Positions 7,111-14,438 of a stretch of DNA of 18,204 nt are shown here, one piece after another. The translations under genes and the position numbers were made by a program. Source of the stretch: an uncultured Alphaproteobacteria bacterium (GTDB lineage: Bacteria; Pseudomonadota; Alphaproteobacteria; Minwuiales; Minwuiaceae); contig CAJYBQ010000017.1 of the NCBI GenBank assembly GCA_913064755.1, positions 1 through 18,204 of the forward strand, in the 5' to 3' direction. The number at the start of each line of letters is the position of its first letter. The first letter of the stretch is position 1. The notes below the pieces were generated by a model. It did not search any database. It saw only the letters and a list, made by a program, of their open reading frames with translations, and had not been told where the DNA came from.

Positions 7111-8030
7111 TCGCCGACATGGCGACCGAAGTCGGCCGCGTCGGTTTCCTGCCCCGCGTCGATGATGGCGCGGCGAATGTCGCGGGTGCGGGTGAACAGG
7201 TCGAACAGCGCATCCCCGTCGGACCAGCGAATGGCACGTTGCAGTGCCGCCAGATCTTCCGTGAAGCGGCCCAGCATCTCCAGCACCGCCTCCCGGTTGT
7301 TCAGGAACACGTCACGCCACATCGTGGGGTCAGAGGCGGCAATACGAGTGAAATCGCGGAACCCGGCAGCAGAGAACTTGATGACTTCGGACTTGGTCAC
7401 GGCCTCCAGGTCATCCGCCGTGCCGACGATGTTGTAGGCGATCAGATGCGGAATGTGGCTGGTGATGGCAAGCACCTGGTCATGGTGACGGGTATCCATC
7501 AGTTCGACGTCCGCCCCCATCGCGGCCCAGAAATCGCTGAGCCGCCGCGTTGCCGCCGCGTCACCGTCGGGCAGGGGGGTCAGGATGCACCAGCGGCCCC
7601 GGAACAGGCTGGCAAAGCCGGCGTCCGGCCCTGAATTCTCGGTGCCCGCGATCGGATGGGCCGGCACGAAGTGGATGCCGTCCGGCACATGCGGCGCCAC
7701 CGCGCGGACGACGCCATCCTTCACGGAGCCGACGTCGGACAGGATCGTGCCGGGTTCCAGTGCGTGACCGATCTCCGCGGCAACCGCCCCCATGACACCG
7801 ACCGGCGTGCAGAGGATGACGAGATCGGCACCGGCGACGGCTTCCGCATTGTCGGCAAAGGCCCGGTCGACCAGCCCGGAACGCAGGGCGCGGGCGCGGT
7901 GATCTGCATCGGGCGTGGCGCAGACGATCTCCGTCGCCAGCCCCTCCACACGTGCGGCGCGGGCGATGGACGAGGCGATGAGGCCGATCCCGATCAGGGT
8001 CAGCCGTCGAAAGGCGGGAAAATCACTCAC
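7101..8030 (-). CDS. tyrC: Prephenate/arogenate (cyclohexadienyl) dehydrogenase
   Basis: The protein has 309 residues from a GTG at 8030. It oxidises and decarboxylates prephenate to 4-hydroxyphenylpyruvate, or arogenate to tyrosine, with NAD(P)+. The N-terminal Rossmann motif LIGIGLIASSIARA starts at about residue 10, followed by CTPVGVMG and LSDVGSVKD. The catalytic region contains AHPIAGTENSG and the second histidine motif SHIPHLIAY, both diagnostic of TyrA-type enzymes. The frame is open further upstream to 8261, but that stretch lies inside hisC and is not homologous. The GTG overlaps the hisC stop as GTGA, so translation is probably coupled. Together with hisC and the chorismate mutase it completes a chorismate-to-tyrosine route. 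No fused chorismate mutase domain is present, as is usual in this group. Confidence 0.9.
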   Translation of the reverse strand: MSDFPAFRRLTLIGIGLIASSIARAARVEGLATEIVCATPDADHRARALRSGLVDRAFADNAEAVAGADLVILCTPVGVMGAVAAEIGHALEPGTILSDVGSVKDGVVRAVAPHVPDGIHFVPAHPIAGTENSGPDAGFASLFRGRWCILTPLPDGDAAATRRLSDFWAAMGADVELMDTRHHDQVLAITSHIPHLIAYNIVGTADDLEAVTKSEVIKFSAAGFRDFTRIAASDPTMWRDVFLNNREAVLEMLGRFTEDLAALQRAIRWSDGDALFDLFTRTRDIRRAIIDAGQETDAADFGRHVGDDT

Positions 8031-9118
8031 GTCTCGGCCAGGAACTGTTTCAGCGTTTCGACGACGGCGCGATTGTCCGCTTCGGTACCGATGGTCACCC
8101 GCAGTGCCTCCGGCAGGCCATAGCCCCCCATCTGGCGCACGATGATGCCCCTGTTGCGCAGGAACGTGTCGGCGGCATTGGCCTGTTCCGGCCCGCCAGG
8201 GAAACGTGCCAGCACGAAATTGCCGATGGATGGCGGGCAGTCGAGACCCAGGTCGGCGCACTGTTCCAGCATCCAGGGCAGCCAGCGGTCATTATGCGCC
8301 CGGGCGGCGTCCAGGTGGGTCGTGTCCTCCAGCGCGGCGATGGCTGCTGCCTGCGCCATCAGGTTGGTGTTGAACGGTCCCCGCGCACGATGCAGCACGT
8401 CGATGATGCCGGGCGGGCCATAGGCCCAGCCGACCCGCAGGCCGCCCAGTCCGAAGATCTTCGAGAACGTCCGGGTCATGATCACGTTGTCATGTTCCGC
8501 CACCAGCGAGGCACCCGAATCGTAATCGTTGCGCCCGACGTATTCGGCATAGGCCGCATCGATCACCAGCACGATATCGTCGCGCAGCTCCGCCCGCAGC
8601 CGTGCAACCTCATCGCGGGACAGATAGGTGCCGGTCGGGTTGTTCGGGTTGGCCAGGAACAGCACCCGGGTGCGCGGGGTGACCGCGGCCAGCAACGCAT
8701 CCACATCGGCATGATAGTCGGTTTCCGGCGCCGCCACGGGGGTCGCACCATTGGCCATCGCGGCAATCGGGTACATCAGGAAGCCGTGACGGCTGTAGAG
8801 CACCTCGTCGCCCTCGCCCGCGTAGCAGGACGTGATCAGGCCGATCAGTTCATCCGAGCCGTTGCCGCAGATCAGGCGGTCGGCAGGCAACCCGAACCGC
8901 TTGCCCAGCATCTGTCGCAGCCGCGTCGCGCCACCATCGGGATAGCGATGCGCGGTTGCCGCCATCTCACGCATCGCGGCGACCGCGCGCGGGCTGGGGC
9001 CGAGGGGGGATTCATTGGCCGAAAGCTTCCGGATTTCCGCCAGCCCTTCAAGTTCCGACTCGCCGCCCTTGTAGGGGGTGATCGACATCAGACCGGGCTG
9101 TGGTTTGGGCGTGGTCAT
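8027..9118 (-). CDS. hisC: Histidinol-phosphate/aromatic aminotransferase (HisC family)
   Basis: This 363-residue fold-type I PLP aminotransferase has the HisC pattern. The N-terminus carries KLSANESPLGPSP. The phosphate/cofactor region has GNGSDELI, ANPNNPTGTYL and VIDAAYAEY. The PLP lysine is Lys220 in TFSKIFGLGGLRVGW, and the C-terminal arginine region reads LRVTIGT. In histidine synthesis the enzyme aminates imidazole-acetol phosphate. Beside chorismate mutase and tyrC, this copy probably serves mainly as the aromatic transaminase converting 4-hydroxyphenylpyruvate and phenylpyruvate to tyrosine and phenylalanine; that is inference from context. The ATG at 9118 is preceded on the minus strand by AGAGG at suitable spacing. 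The stop overlaps the tyrC start by 4 bases. Confidence 0.9.
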   Translation of the reverse strand: MTTPKPQPGLMSITPYKGGESELEGLAEIRKLSANESPLGPSPRAVAAMREMAATAHRYPDGGATRLRQMLGKRFGLPADRLICGNGSDELIGLITSCYAGEGDEVLYSRHGFLMYPIAAMANGATPVAAPETDYHADVDALLAAVTPRTRVLFLANPNNPTGTYLSRDEVARLRAELRDDIVLVIDAAYAEYVGRNDYDSGASLVAEHDNVIMTRTFSKIFGLGGLRVGWAYGPPGIIDVLHRARGPFNTNLMAQAAAIAALEDTTHLDAARAHNDRWLPWMLEQCADLGLDCPPSIGNFVLARFPGGPEQANAADTFLRNRGIIVRQMGGYGLPEALRVTIGTEADNRAVVETLKQFLAET

Positions 9119-9275
9119 GGCGCGGAACCTCTGAATGGCTGGCCTTTCGGGGCCGTATTGACGTCAGGTGCTTGGCCGATAGCACCGGTGCGCCGCCGGG
9201 TCCAGACCTGCGTCGCGACGGGCAGGCCCGTGCTGCCGGTTCGGGGATGTCGGTCAGGCGGGCATCTGCAGGCGA

Positions 9276-10139
9276 TCAGACGTCCAGCATGCCCATTGGA
9301 CGGGCCGCTGCACCAATGGGAATGGCACGATAGATCTGCCCCTCCGATTGCTGTTCCAGCGCTGCGATGCGCTCGTCATCGCGGTTGATGAAGCCATCCA
9401 GTTCCAGCAGTTGCTGGAAGTCATCCTGTCGGCCGCTGGTGGCGATGACGTGCCCGGACAGGCCGTGGCGTTCCAGCAGGCCGCCCAGGCGGGCGCGGCT
9501 GAGTTCGGGATCGCTCTGCACGACTACGTAGCTGGTGTCGTCGCCGGATTCCTCCGGCGGGTAGGTGGCCACGACCATCATGCGACGGTTCTCGAAATGC
9601 CCTGCGGCGCTTTCGAAGAAGGGCAGGGCGGTGACAATGCTGGCCGACATGTCCGATGTCGCCATATGCGGCCACCAGGGGGCAGGCGCGTCGTGGTCGG
9701 GCCAAGGTACCACGCCGATGGTGCCGGGCTTTTCCAATTCCTGCAGCACCCGCTGGGCACTGCCGCAAAGCATGATCGGGGCGATGGTGCCGAAGTGGTT
9801 GCGGACAACGTCCCAATGGGAAATGGAGCGTTCGGGTGCGTGCAGGGCAACGCGGAAGGGGGACTGCATCTGGCAGGCGTCGGCGATCAACTCTCGCCAT
9901 ATCCGCGCGACTGACGCGACAGGCATGGCCCCTTCATGGCGTTCCACCAGCGCACGCAGGACGTTCGCCTCCCGACCCGGCCGGACGATCGGCGCGGCGG
10001 CACCGCCGGACGATCGCTTGGCCAGCCCGACCCGCTTGACCACGGCAGCACGCTCCCGCAACAGGGCATGCAGCTCCTGGTCTATGCGATCGATGTCGGC
10101 TCTCAGCTTGTCCAGGCTCGCTGTCGCATCATCAGCCAT
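9276..10139 (-). CDS. Chorismate mutase (AroQ type) with a degenerate prephenate-dehydratase-like C-terminal region
   Basis: The protein has 287 residues from the ATG at 10139. Residues ~8-90 form an AroQ chorismate mutase helix bundle: LDKLRADIDRIDQELHALLR, then R-x-x-V-x-x-x-G-L-A-K, then WRELIADACQ. This domain turns chorismate into prephenate. Residues ~95-280 look like a weakened prephenate dehydratase plus an ACT-like end. The segment HFENRRMMVVATYP sits where a dehydratase would carry its catalytic T-R-F, and I see no ACT E-S-R-P motif, so dehydratase activity is doubtful. An alternative start at 10163 has an AAGGTG site, but that site lies inside a hairpin; GGGAG upstream of 10139 is also acceptable. 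The gene leads the hisC-tyrC cluster with a 157-base gap before hisC. That gap shows nothing clear except the hisC ribosome site. Confidence 0.78.
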   Translation of the reverse strand: MADDATASLDKLRADIDRIDQELHALLRERAAVVKRVGLAKRSSGGAAAPIVRPGREANVLRALVERHEGAMPVASVARIWRELIADACQMQSPFRVALHAPERSISHWDVVRNHFGTIAPIMLCGSAQRVLQELEKPGTIGVVPWPDHDAPAPWWPHMATSDMSASIVTALPFFESAAGHFENRRMMVVATYPPEESGDDTSYVVVQSDPELSRARLGGLLERHGLSGHVIATSGRQDDFQQLLELDGFINRDDERIAALEQQSEGQIYRAIPIGAAARPMGMLDV

Positions 10140-10166
10140 GCCCTTGGTGCTCCCTCGATTCATTGT

Positions 10167-10187
10167 CGGCACCTTGTCCCGGTGCCG
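10167..10187 (-). promoter_or_regulatory. Hairpin in the leader of the chorismate mutase gene
   Basis: CGGCACC (10167-10173) and GGTGCCG (10181-10187) form a perfect 7-bp stem with a 7-base loop. On the minus strand it ends 3 bases before the upstream candidate ATG at 10163 and contains that start's AAGGTG ribosome site. It could therefore hide one of the two possible starts of the chorismate mutase gene. No leader peptide rich in aromatic codons is visible, so classical attenuation is not supported. Confidence 0.4.
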
Positions 10188-10400
10188 GTCCCCTGCGGCG
10201 GCGGAGGATAATGCCAAGCAGGGAAACCTAAAACAGAATTCGCTACGCCATGTGACAAGGTCGCGTTCGACGCTTCCTGCCCTTGATTGTCGGTCGTGGA
10301 CCTGATTGGAGCCACCGCCTGCCGGTGATGGCTGGACAAGCCCCGGAGCCGCTGATACTCCACCGAACAGCGCCGCACCGCACGAGGATTGTTGACCGTC

Positions 10401-11483
10401 ATGCCCAACACCAAGAAGCCGCTGGTCATTGTTACCCGGAAATTGCCCGATCCGATCGAGACCCGGATGATGGAACTGTTCGACACGCGTCTCAATCTCG
10501 AAGACCGGCCGATGACGAAGGCGGAACTGATCGAGGCGGTGAAGGTGGCCGACGTGCTAGTCCCCACCGTGACGGACCGGATCGACGCATCCATCCTCAG
10601 CCAGGCCAACCCGAACCTGCGCCTGATCGCCAGTTTCGGCACCGGTGTCGATCACATCGACCTGGCCGGTGCCCGTCAGCGCGGCATCACGGTCTGCAAT
10701 ACCCCCGGCGTGCTGACGGAAGACACCGCCGACATGACCATGGCGCTGCTGCTGGCCGTGCCGCGCCGCCTGACGGAAGGTGAACGCAAGCTGCGGGAAG
10801 GCGACTGGCAGGGCTGGTCCCCGACGCAGATGCTGGGCCACCGCATCTGGGGCAAGCGCCTGGGCATCATCGGCATGGGCCGCATCGGCACCGCCGTTGC
10901 CCGTCGCGCGCGCGCCTTCGGCCTGTCGATCCATTACCACAACCGCCGCCGCCTGCATGAGAGCATCGAGAAGGATCTGGAGGCCACCTACTGGGAAAGC
11001 CTGGACCAGATGCTGGCGCGGATGGACATGATCTCGGTCAATTGCCCGCATACCCCGGCGACCTATCACCTGCTCTCCGCCCGCCGTCTGAAACTGATGC
11101 GGCCGACCGCCTACCTGGTGAACACGTCGCGCGGCGAGGTCATCGACGAGAACGCGCTGACCCGCATGCTGCGCGCCGGTGACATCGCCGGTGCCGGGCT
11201 TGACGTGTTCGAGCATGAGCCGGCGGTGAACCCCAAGCTGGTGGAACTGGACAACGTCGTGCTGCTGCCGCACATGGGCTCCGCCACCATCGAGGGCCGG
11301 GTCGACATGGGTGAGAAGGTATTGATCAACATCAAGACCTTCGCCGATGGCCATACGCCGCCGGACCGGGTGCTGCCCGACGTCTGCTTTCGCGTCGTCC
11401 GCTCCGTGTGGGGTCAGACCGGACCATGGCGGCCCGCGCACGGGAACGGGGCGCGCCGGGGAACAGTCGCATGGATGATCTGA
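10401..11483 (+). CDS. D-2-hydroxyacid dehydrogenase (glyoxylate/hydroxypyruvate reductase type)
   Basis: This 360-residue NAD(P)H-dependent D-isomer-specific dehydrogenase probably interconverts glyoxylate and glycolate or hydroxypyruvate and D-glycerate. The substrate side has SFGTGVDHIDL and NTPGVLTEDTADM. The cofactor motif GMGRIG occupies residues 158-163. The catalytic triad reads as Arg244 (NTSRGEVID), Glu273 (DVFEHEP) and His291 (LLPHMGSAT). Relatives of this type usually end shortly after the PPDRVLP segment (about residue 325). Here the frame continues about 33 residues more with a glycine/arginine-rich tail and overlaps kynU by 13 bases. The ATG at 10401 is chosen by homology; in-frame TTG codons at 10389 and 10392 lie nearer to GAGG (10384-10387). 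The divergent gap to 10139 shows no convincing promoter for this gene. Confidence 0.85.
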   Translation: MPNTKKPLVIVTRKLPDPIETRMMELFDTRLNLEDRPMTKAELIEAVKVADVLVPTVTDRIDASILSQANPNLRLIASFGTGVDHIDLAGARQRGITVCNTPGVLTEDTADMTMALLLAVPRRLTEGERKLREGDWQGWSPTQMLGHRIWGKRLGIIGMGRIGTAVARRARAFGLSIHYHNRRRLHESIEKDLEATYWESLDQMLARMDMISVNCPHTPATYHLLSARRLKLMRPTAYLVNTSRGEVIDENALTRMLRAGDIAGAGLDVFEHEPAVNPKLVELDNVVLLPHMGSATIEGRVDMGEKVLINIKTFADGHTPPDRVLPDVCFRVVRSVWGQTGPWRPAHGNGARRGTVAWMI

Positions 11484-12700
11484 AACAGCGCGCCGAAGCG
11501 CTCGACCTTGCCGACCCGCATCGCGCCTGGCGGGATCGCTTCGTCATTCCCGACGGCCTGACCTATCTCGACGGCAATTCGCTCGGCATGCTGCCGGCCC
11601 ATGTTCCGGACCGTGTGGCGGATGCGGTCACGCGTGGCTGGGGGCAGCAGTTGATCCGGGGCTGGAACGCCGAAGGCTGGATGGACCTGCCCCGCCGGAT
11701 CGGTGACCGCATTGCCCCGCTGATCGGCGCGGCGGCGGGATCGGTGATCTGCACCGATTCGACGTCCATCAATCTCGCCAAGGTCTTGCAGGCCGCCCTT
11801 GCCATGGTGCCTGAACGCCCTGTCGTGCTTTCCGACACGGGCAATTTCCCCACCGACCTCTACGTGGCGCAAGGCCAGCTTCGCGGATCCGGCACGCTTC
11901 GCACCGTCGCGCCGGACGATGTGGCGAATGCGATGACGCCCGACGTTGGGGTTCTGATGCTGACGCAGGTCGATTACCGATCCGGGCGGCTGCATGACAT
12001 GGCCGACCTGACGGCAAGGGCCAGGGCACTGGGTATCGTGACCATCTGGGACCTGGCGCATTCGGCCGGGGCCATGCCGGTCGACCTTGCGGGTGTCGGC
12101 GCGGATTTCGCGGTCGGCTGTGGCTACAAGTATCTCAACGGTGGTCCGGGCGCGCCGGCTTTCCTCTATGTCCGGCCGGGTATCCAGCATCGGGTGAACA
12201 GCAGCCTGACCGGCTGGATGGGCCACGCGGCCCCTTTCGCCTTCGATCCCGACTATCGGCCGGCGGATGGCATCGACCGGTTCCGTGTCGGCACGCCCGC
12301 CATCCTGTCCATGGTAGCGCTGGACGCGGCCCTGGATGTCTGGGACGGCGTGGACATGGCGGTGGTGAGGACGAAGTCCCGTGCGCTGGGGGACCTGTTC
12401 ATCGATGCCGTTGACCGTTTTGCCGGGCAGTTCGAACTGCACCTGGCCAGCCCCCGTGAGAGCCACCGGCGCGGATCGCAGGTGTCCTGGCACTGTCCCG
12501 ACGGCTATGCCGTCATGCAGGCGCTGATCGACCAGGGCGTGATCGGCGATTTCAGGGAACCGGACGTCATCCGTTTCGGATTCACGCCGCTCTGCCTGTC
12601 CTACGTGGAGGTGGTGCGGGCGGCCGAGGTCCTGGGCAATATCCTGCAGCACAGGACGTGGGACCAGCCACGATTCCGCACCCGGTCGCGGGTGACGTGA
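11471..12700 (+). CDS. kynU: Kynureninase
   Basis: This 409-residue PLP enzyme cleaves L-kynurenine to anthranilate and alanine in the tryptophan degradation pathway; the family's usual length is about 400-420. Recognisable motifs are YLDGNSLGMLP at the N-terminus, CTDSTSINLAKVL (cofactor phosphate region), WDLAHSAGAMPVDL (Asp194, His197) and the Schiff-base lysine Lys220 in GCGYKYLNGGPGAP. Near the C-terminus are RGSQVSWHC and IRFGFTPLCLSYVE, typical of the family. The ATG at 11471 is preferred over an upstream in-frame codon at 11408, because GGGGA precedes it at 8 bases and the protein then begins as relatives do. No tryptophan dioxygenase or kynurenine formamidase gene is in the window. 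The overlap with the preceding dehydrogenase suggests co-transcription. Confidence 0.92.
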   Translation: MDDLKQRAEALDLADPHRAWRDRFVIPDGLTYLDGNSLGMLPAHVPDRVADAVTRGWGQQLIRGWNAEGWMDLPRRIGDRIAPLIGAAAGSVICTDSTSINLAKVLQAALAMVPERPVVLSDTGNFPTDLYVAQGQLRGSGTLRTVAPDDVANAMTPDVGVLMLTQVDYRSGRLHDMADLTARARALGIVTIWDLAHSAGAMPVDLAGVGADFAVGCGYKYLNGGPGAPAFLYVRPGIQHRVNSSLTGWMGHAAPFAFDPDYRPADGIDRFRVGTPAILSMVALDAALDVWDGVDMAVVRTKSRALGDLFIDAVDRFAGQFELHLASPRESHRRGSQVSWHCPDGYAVMQALIDQGVIGDFREPDVIRFGFTPLCLSYVEVVRAAEVLGNILQHRTWDQPRFRTRSRVT

Positions 12701-12715
12701 AACCGGACCGTGGGT

Positions 12716-12752
12716 GATCCCGCGACGCTGTAGATCGTTTACAGCCGGGATC
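12716..12752. promoter_or_regulatory. Bulged 13-bp hairpin/dyad between kynU and the thiolase gene
   Basis: GATCCCG (12716-12722) pairs with CGGGATC (12746-12752), and GCTGTA (12727-12732) pairs with TACAGC (12740-12745). The left arm has a 4-base bulge, CGAC, and the loop is GATCGTT. It begins 16 bases after the kynU stop and ends 47 bases before the thiolase ATG. No T-run follows, so it may be an operator or an RNA structure and not an intrinsic terminator. Confidence 0.4.
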
Positions 12753-12799
12753 GATGACCTATCCTTGACGAAACACTGACATCCCGAGGGAGAAATGAA

Positions 12800-14005
12800 A
12801 TGGCTGAAGCATTTGTGTGTGAGGCGGTGCGGACGCCGTTCGGTCGGTTTGGCGGCGGCCTGAAGTCGGTACGTGCGGATGACCTGGCCGCACACCCGCT
12901 CAAGGCCCTGAAGGAACGCGCGACCGGTGTCGATTGGGATGCGGTGGACGACGTGATCTACGGCTGTGCCAACCAGGCCGGTGAGGACAATCGCAACGTG
13001 GCGCGCATGGCCTCGCTGCTGGCCGGTCTGCCGGAAAGCGTGCCGGGGTCCACGATCAACCGCCTGTGCGGTTCGTCCATGGATGCCGTGGGTACGGCGG
13101 CGCGCGCGATCAAGTCGGGCGAGGCGGAACTGATGATCGGCGGCGGTGTCGAGAGCATGACCCGCGCCCCGTTCGTCATGGGCAAGGCCGAAAGCGCGTT
13201 CTCCCGCAGCGCGCAGATGTATGACACCACCATTGGCTGGCGCTTCGTCAATCCGTTGATGAAGAAGATGCATGGCGTTGATTCCATGCCCGAAACCGCC
13301 GAGAACGTCGCCGCCGACTACCAGGTCACGCGCGAGGATCAGGACGCCTTTGCCTATCGCAGCCAGCAGCGGGCCGCGAAATCCCAGGCCGCGGGCATCT
13401 TCGCTGAGGAGATCGCACCCGTCACCATCCCGCAGCGCAAGGGCGACGCCCTGGTCGTGGCCGATGACGAACATATTCGCGGTGGCACCACCCTGGAGGC
13501 GCTGGCGAAACTGCCGGCCCCGTTCAGGGATGGCGGGTCCGTGACCGCCGGCAATGCATCCGGCGTCAACGACGGTGCCTGCGCCATGTTCGTGGCGTCG
13601 GAAGCAGCCGCTGCGCGGAACGGCCTGACGCCGCGCGCACGCATCCTCGGCATGGCAACGGCAGGTGTTCCGCCGCGCATCATGGGTTTCGGACCGGCCC
13701 CGGCGTCGGAGAAGGTGCTGGCGCAGGTCGGCCTGACGATCAAGGACATGGACGTGGTCGAACTGAACGAAGCCTTTGCCGCACAGGCCCTGGCCGTCAC
13801 GCGTCAGCTCGGCCTTGCCGATGACGCGGATCACGTGAACCCGCATGGTGGTGCGATTGCACTGGGGCATCCGCTGGGGGCCAGCGGCGCCCGTCTGATC
13901 CTGACGGCGGTCAATCAACTGCACCGCATCGGTGGCCGCTATGCGCTCTGCACCATGTGCATCGGCGTGGGGCAGGGGATCGCGATCGTCGTGGAAAGGG
14001 TCTGA
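12800..14005 (+). CDS. pcaF: 3-oxoadipyl-CoA thiolase (acetyl-CoA acyltransferase)
   Basis: This 401-residue thiolase is the length of PcaF/PaaJ and matches that subgroup closely (FVCEAVRTPFGRFGG, YGCANQAGEDNRNVARM). Thiolases of this group cleave 3-oxoadipyl-CoA with CoA into succinyl-CoA and acetyl-CoA, the last step of the beta-ketoadipate and phenylacetate pathways. Catalytic residues are visible: Cys90 in NRLCGSSMDAVG, His357 in ALGHPLGASG and Cys387 in CTMCIGVGQG, with NEAFAAQ in between. The ATG at 12800 has an excellent ribosome site, GAGGGAG (12786-12792), 7 bases upstream. No other pca or paa gene is in view, so the exact substrate is inferred from similarity; a general acetyl-CoA acetyltransferase is the alternative. 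It follows kynU after a hairpin and converges on a small membrane-protein gene 7 bases away. Confidence 0.87.
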   Translation: MAEAFVCEAVRTPFGRFGGGLKSVRADDLAAHPLKALKERATGVDWDAVDDVIYGCANQAGEDNRNVARMASLLAGLPESVPGSTINRLCGSSMDAVGTAARAIKSGEAELMIGGGVESMTRAPFVMGKAESAFSRSAQMYDTTIGWRFVNPLMKKMHGVDSMPETAENVAADYQVTREDQDAFAYRSQQRAAKSQAAGIFAEEIAPVTIPQRKGDALVVADDEHIRGGTTLEALAKLPAPFRDGGSVTAGNASGVNDGACAMFVASEAAAARNGLTPRARILGMATAGVPPRIMGFGPAPASEKVLAQVGLTIKDMDVVELNEAFAAQALAVTRQLGLADDADHVNPHGGAIALGHPLGASGARLILTAVNQLHRIGGRYALCTMCIGVGQGIAIVVERV

Positions 14006-14012
14006 GGGGCGA

Positions 14013-14297
14013 TCAGATCCCCAGGGCGAGAAGCAGGACCAGAATCACCATCAGGCCGAGGCAGCCCCAGGCCCGTCCGGGGGTGATCAGGCTTGTCAGC
14101 CAGCTGCTCCAGCGGCCCGCGTGGCGGATCGACGAGGTGGTGATGAAATGCTCCACCTTGCCGGGCTTGTAGTCTTCGAAATCCGGTGTGGCGTCGAACA
14201 GGCTGCGGTTGAATGGCCACATGACGGCGCGGTAGACGGCGTTGTTCAGGCGCTGAAGCAGTGTCTGCGGCTGATCCGGTGGTTCGGGTTTGTTCAC
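14013..14297 (-). CDS. Small hypothetical protein with one C-terminal membrane segment
   Basis: I do not recognise this gene. From the GTG at 14297 it encodes 94 residues. GGAG (14305-14308 read on the minus strand) lies 7 bases upstream, which decides this start over the ATG at 14387. The N-terminus is polar and proline-rich (VNKPEPPDQPQ). A middle part with several aromatic residues follows (RAVMWPFNRSLFDATPDFED). The protein ends in a single strongly hydrophobic stretch of about 19 residues, with WGCLGLMVILVLLLALGI at the very C-terminus. This layout fits a tail-anchored or single-pass inner-membrane protein with its bulk in the cytoplasm. It converges on pcaF with a 7-base gap and diverges from the gene at 14439, sharing the palindromic region at 14376-14426. 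Confidence 0.65.
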   Translation of the reverse strand: MNKPEPPDQPQTLLQRLNNAVYRAVMWPFNRSLFDATPDFEDYKPGKVEHFITTSSIRHAGRWSSWLTSLITPGRAWGCLGLMVILVLLLALGI

Positions 14298-14375
14298 TGT
14301 GCATCTCCGACACTGTCGTTGCGGGTACTCTATCCCGATTGCCGCGCCGTGCGATGGCCACCTGGTCGTTTCCCT

Positions 14376-14426
14376 TGTTGCGCTCATAAATGCGAACGAT
14401 TATCATTTGCATATTGAAGCGCAACA
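14376..14426. promoter_or_regulatory. Concentric double palindrome with a Fur-box-like core between divergent genes
   Basis: The outer arms TGTTGCGCT (14376-14384) and AGCGCAACA (14418-14426) are perfect 9-bp complements. Centred on the same base (14401) is a 21-bp inner dyad, 14391-14411, built as TGC-G-AA-C-GAT-T-ATC-A-TT-T-GCA, in which 8 of 10 pairs match. The core resembles operators of the Fur family (GATnATC with flanking AA/TT). TTGCGC (14379-14384) and TATCAT (14401-14406), 16 bases apart, could be a promoter for the plus-strand gene; this would place the operator over it. The site is 38 bases before the start of the gene at 14439 and about 104 before the opposite gene's start. Confidence 0.55.
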
Positions 14427-14438
14427 CAGGGGACGATC

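Noticed and set aside
8031..8261. 77-residue extension of TyrC into hisC
   Set aside because: It is a shadow of hisC. The GTG at 8030 gives the normal TyrC start and a GTGA overlap.
10200..10260. Phe/Tyr-rich leader peptide for attenuation upstream of chorismate mutase
   Set aside because: No short frame with clustered aromatic codons and a ribosome site could be found on the minus strand.
12764..12790. TTGACG before the thiolase gene as a -35 element
   Set aside because: The expected -10 position falls on the ribosome site GAGGGAG and has no TATAAT-like sequence.
11414..13924. 836-residue open frame on the minus strand across kynU and pcaF
   Set aside because: It is a GC-driven shadow of two well-supported genes on the other strand. 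Its translation is histidine/arginine/glutamine-rich with no recognisable domain.
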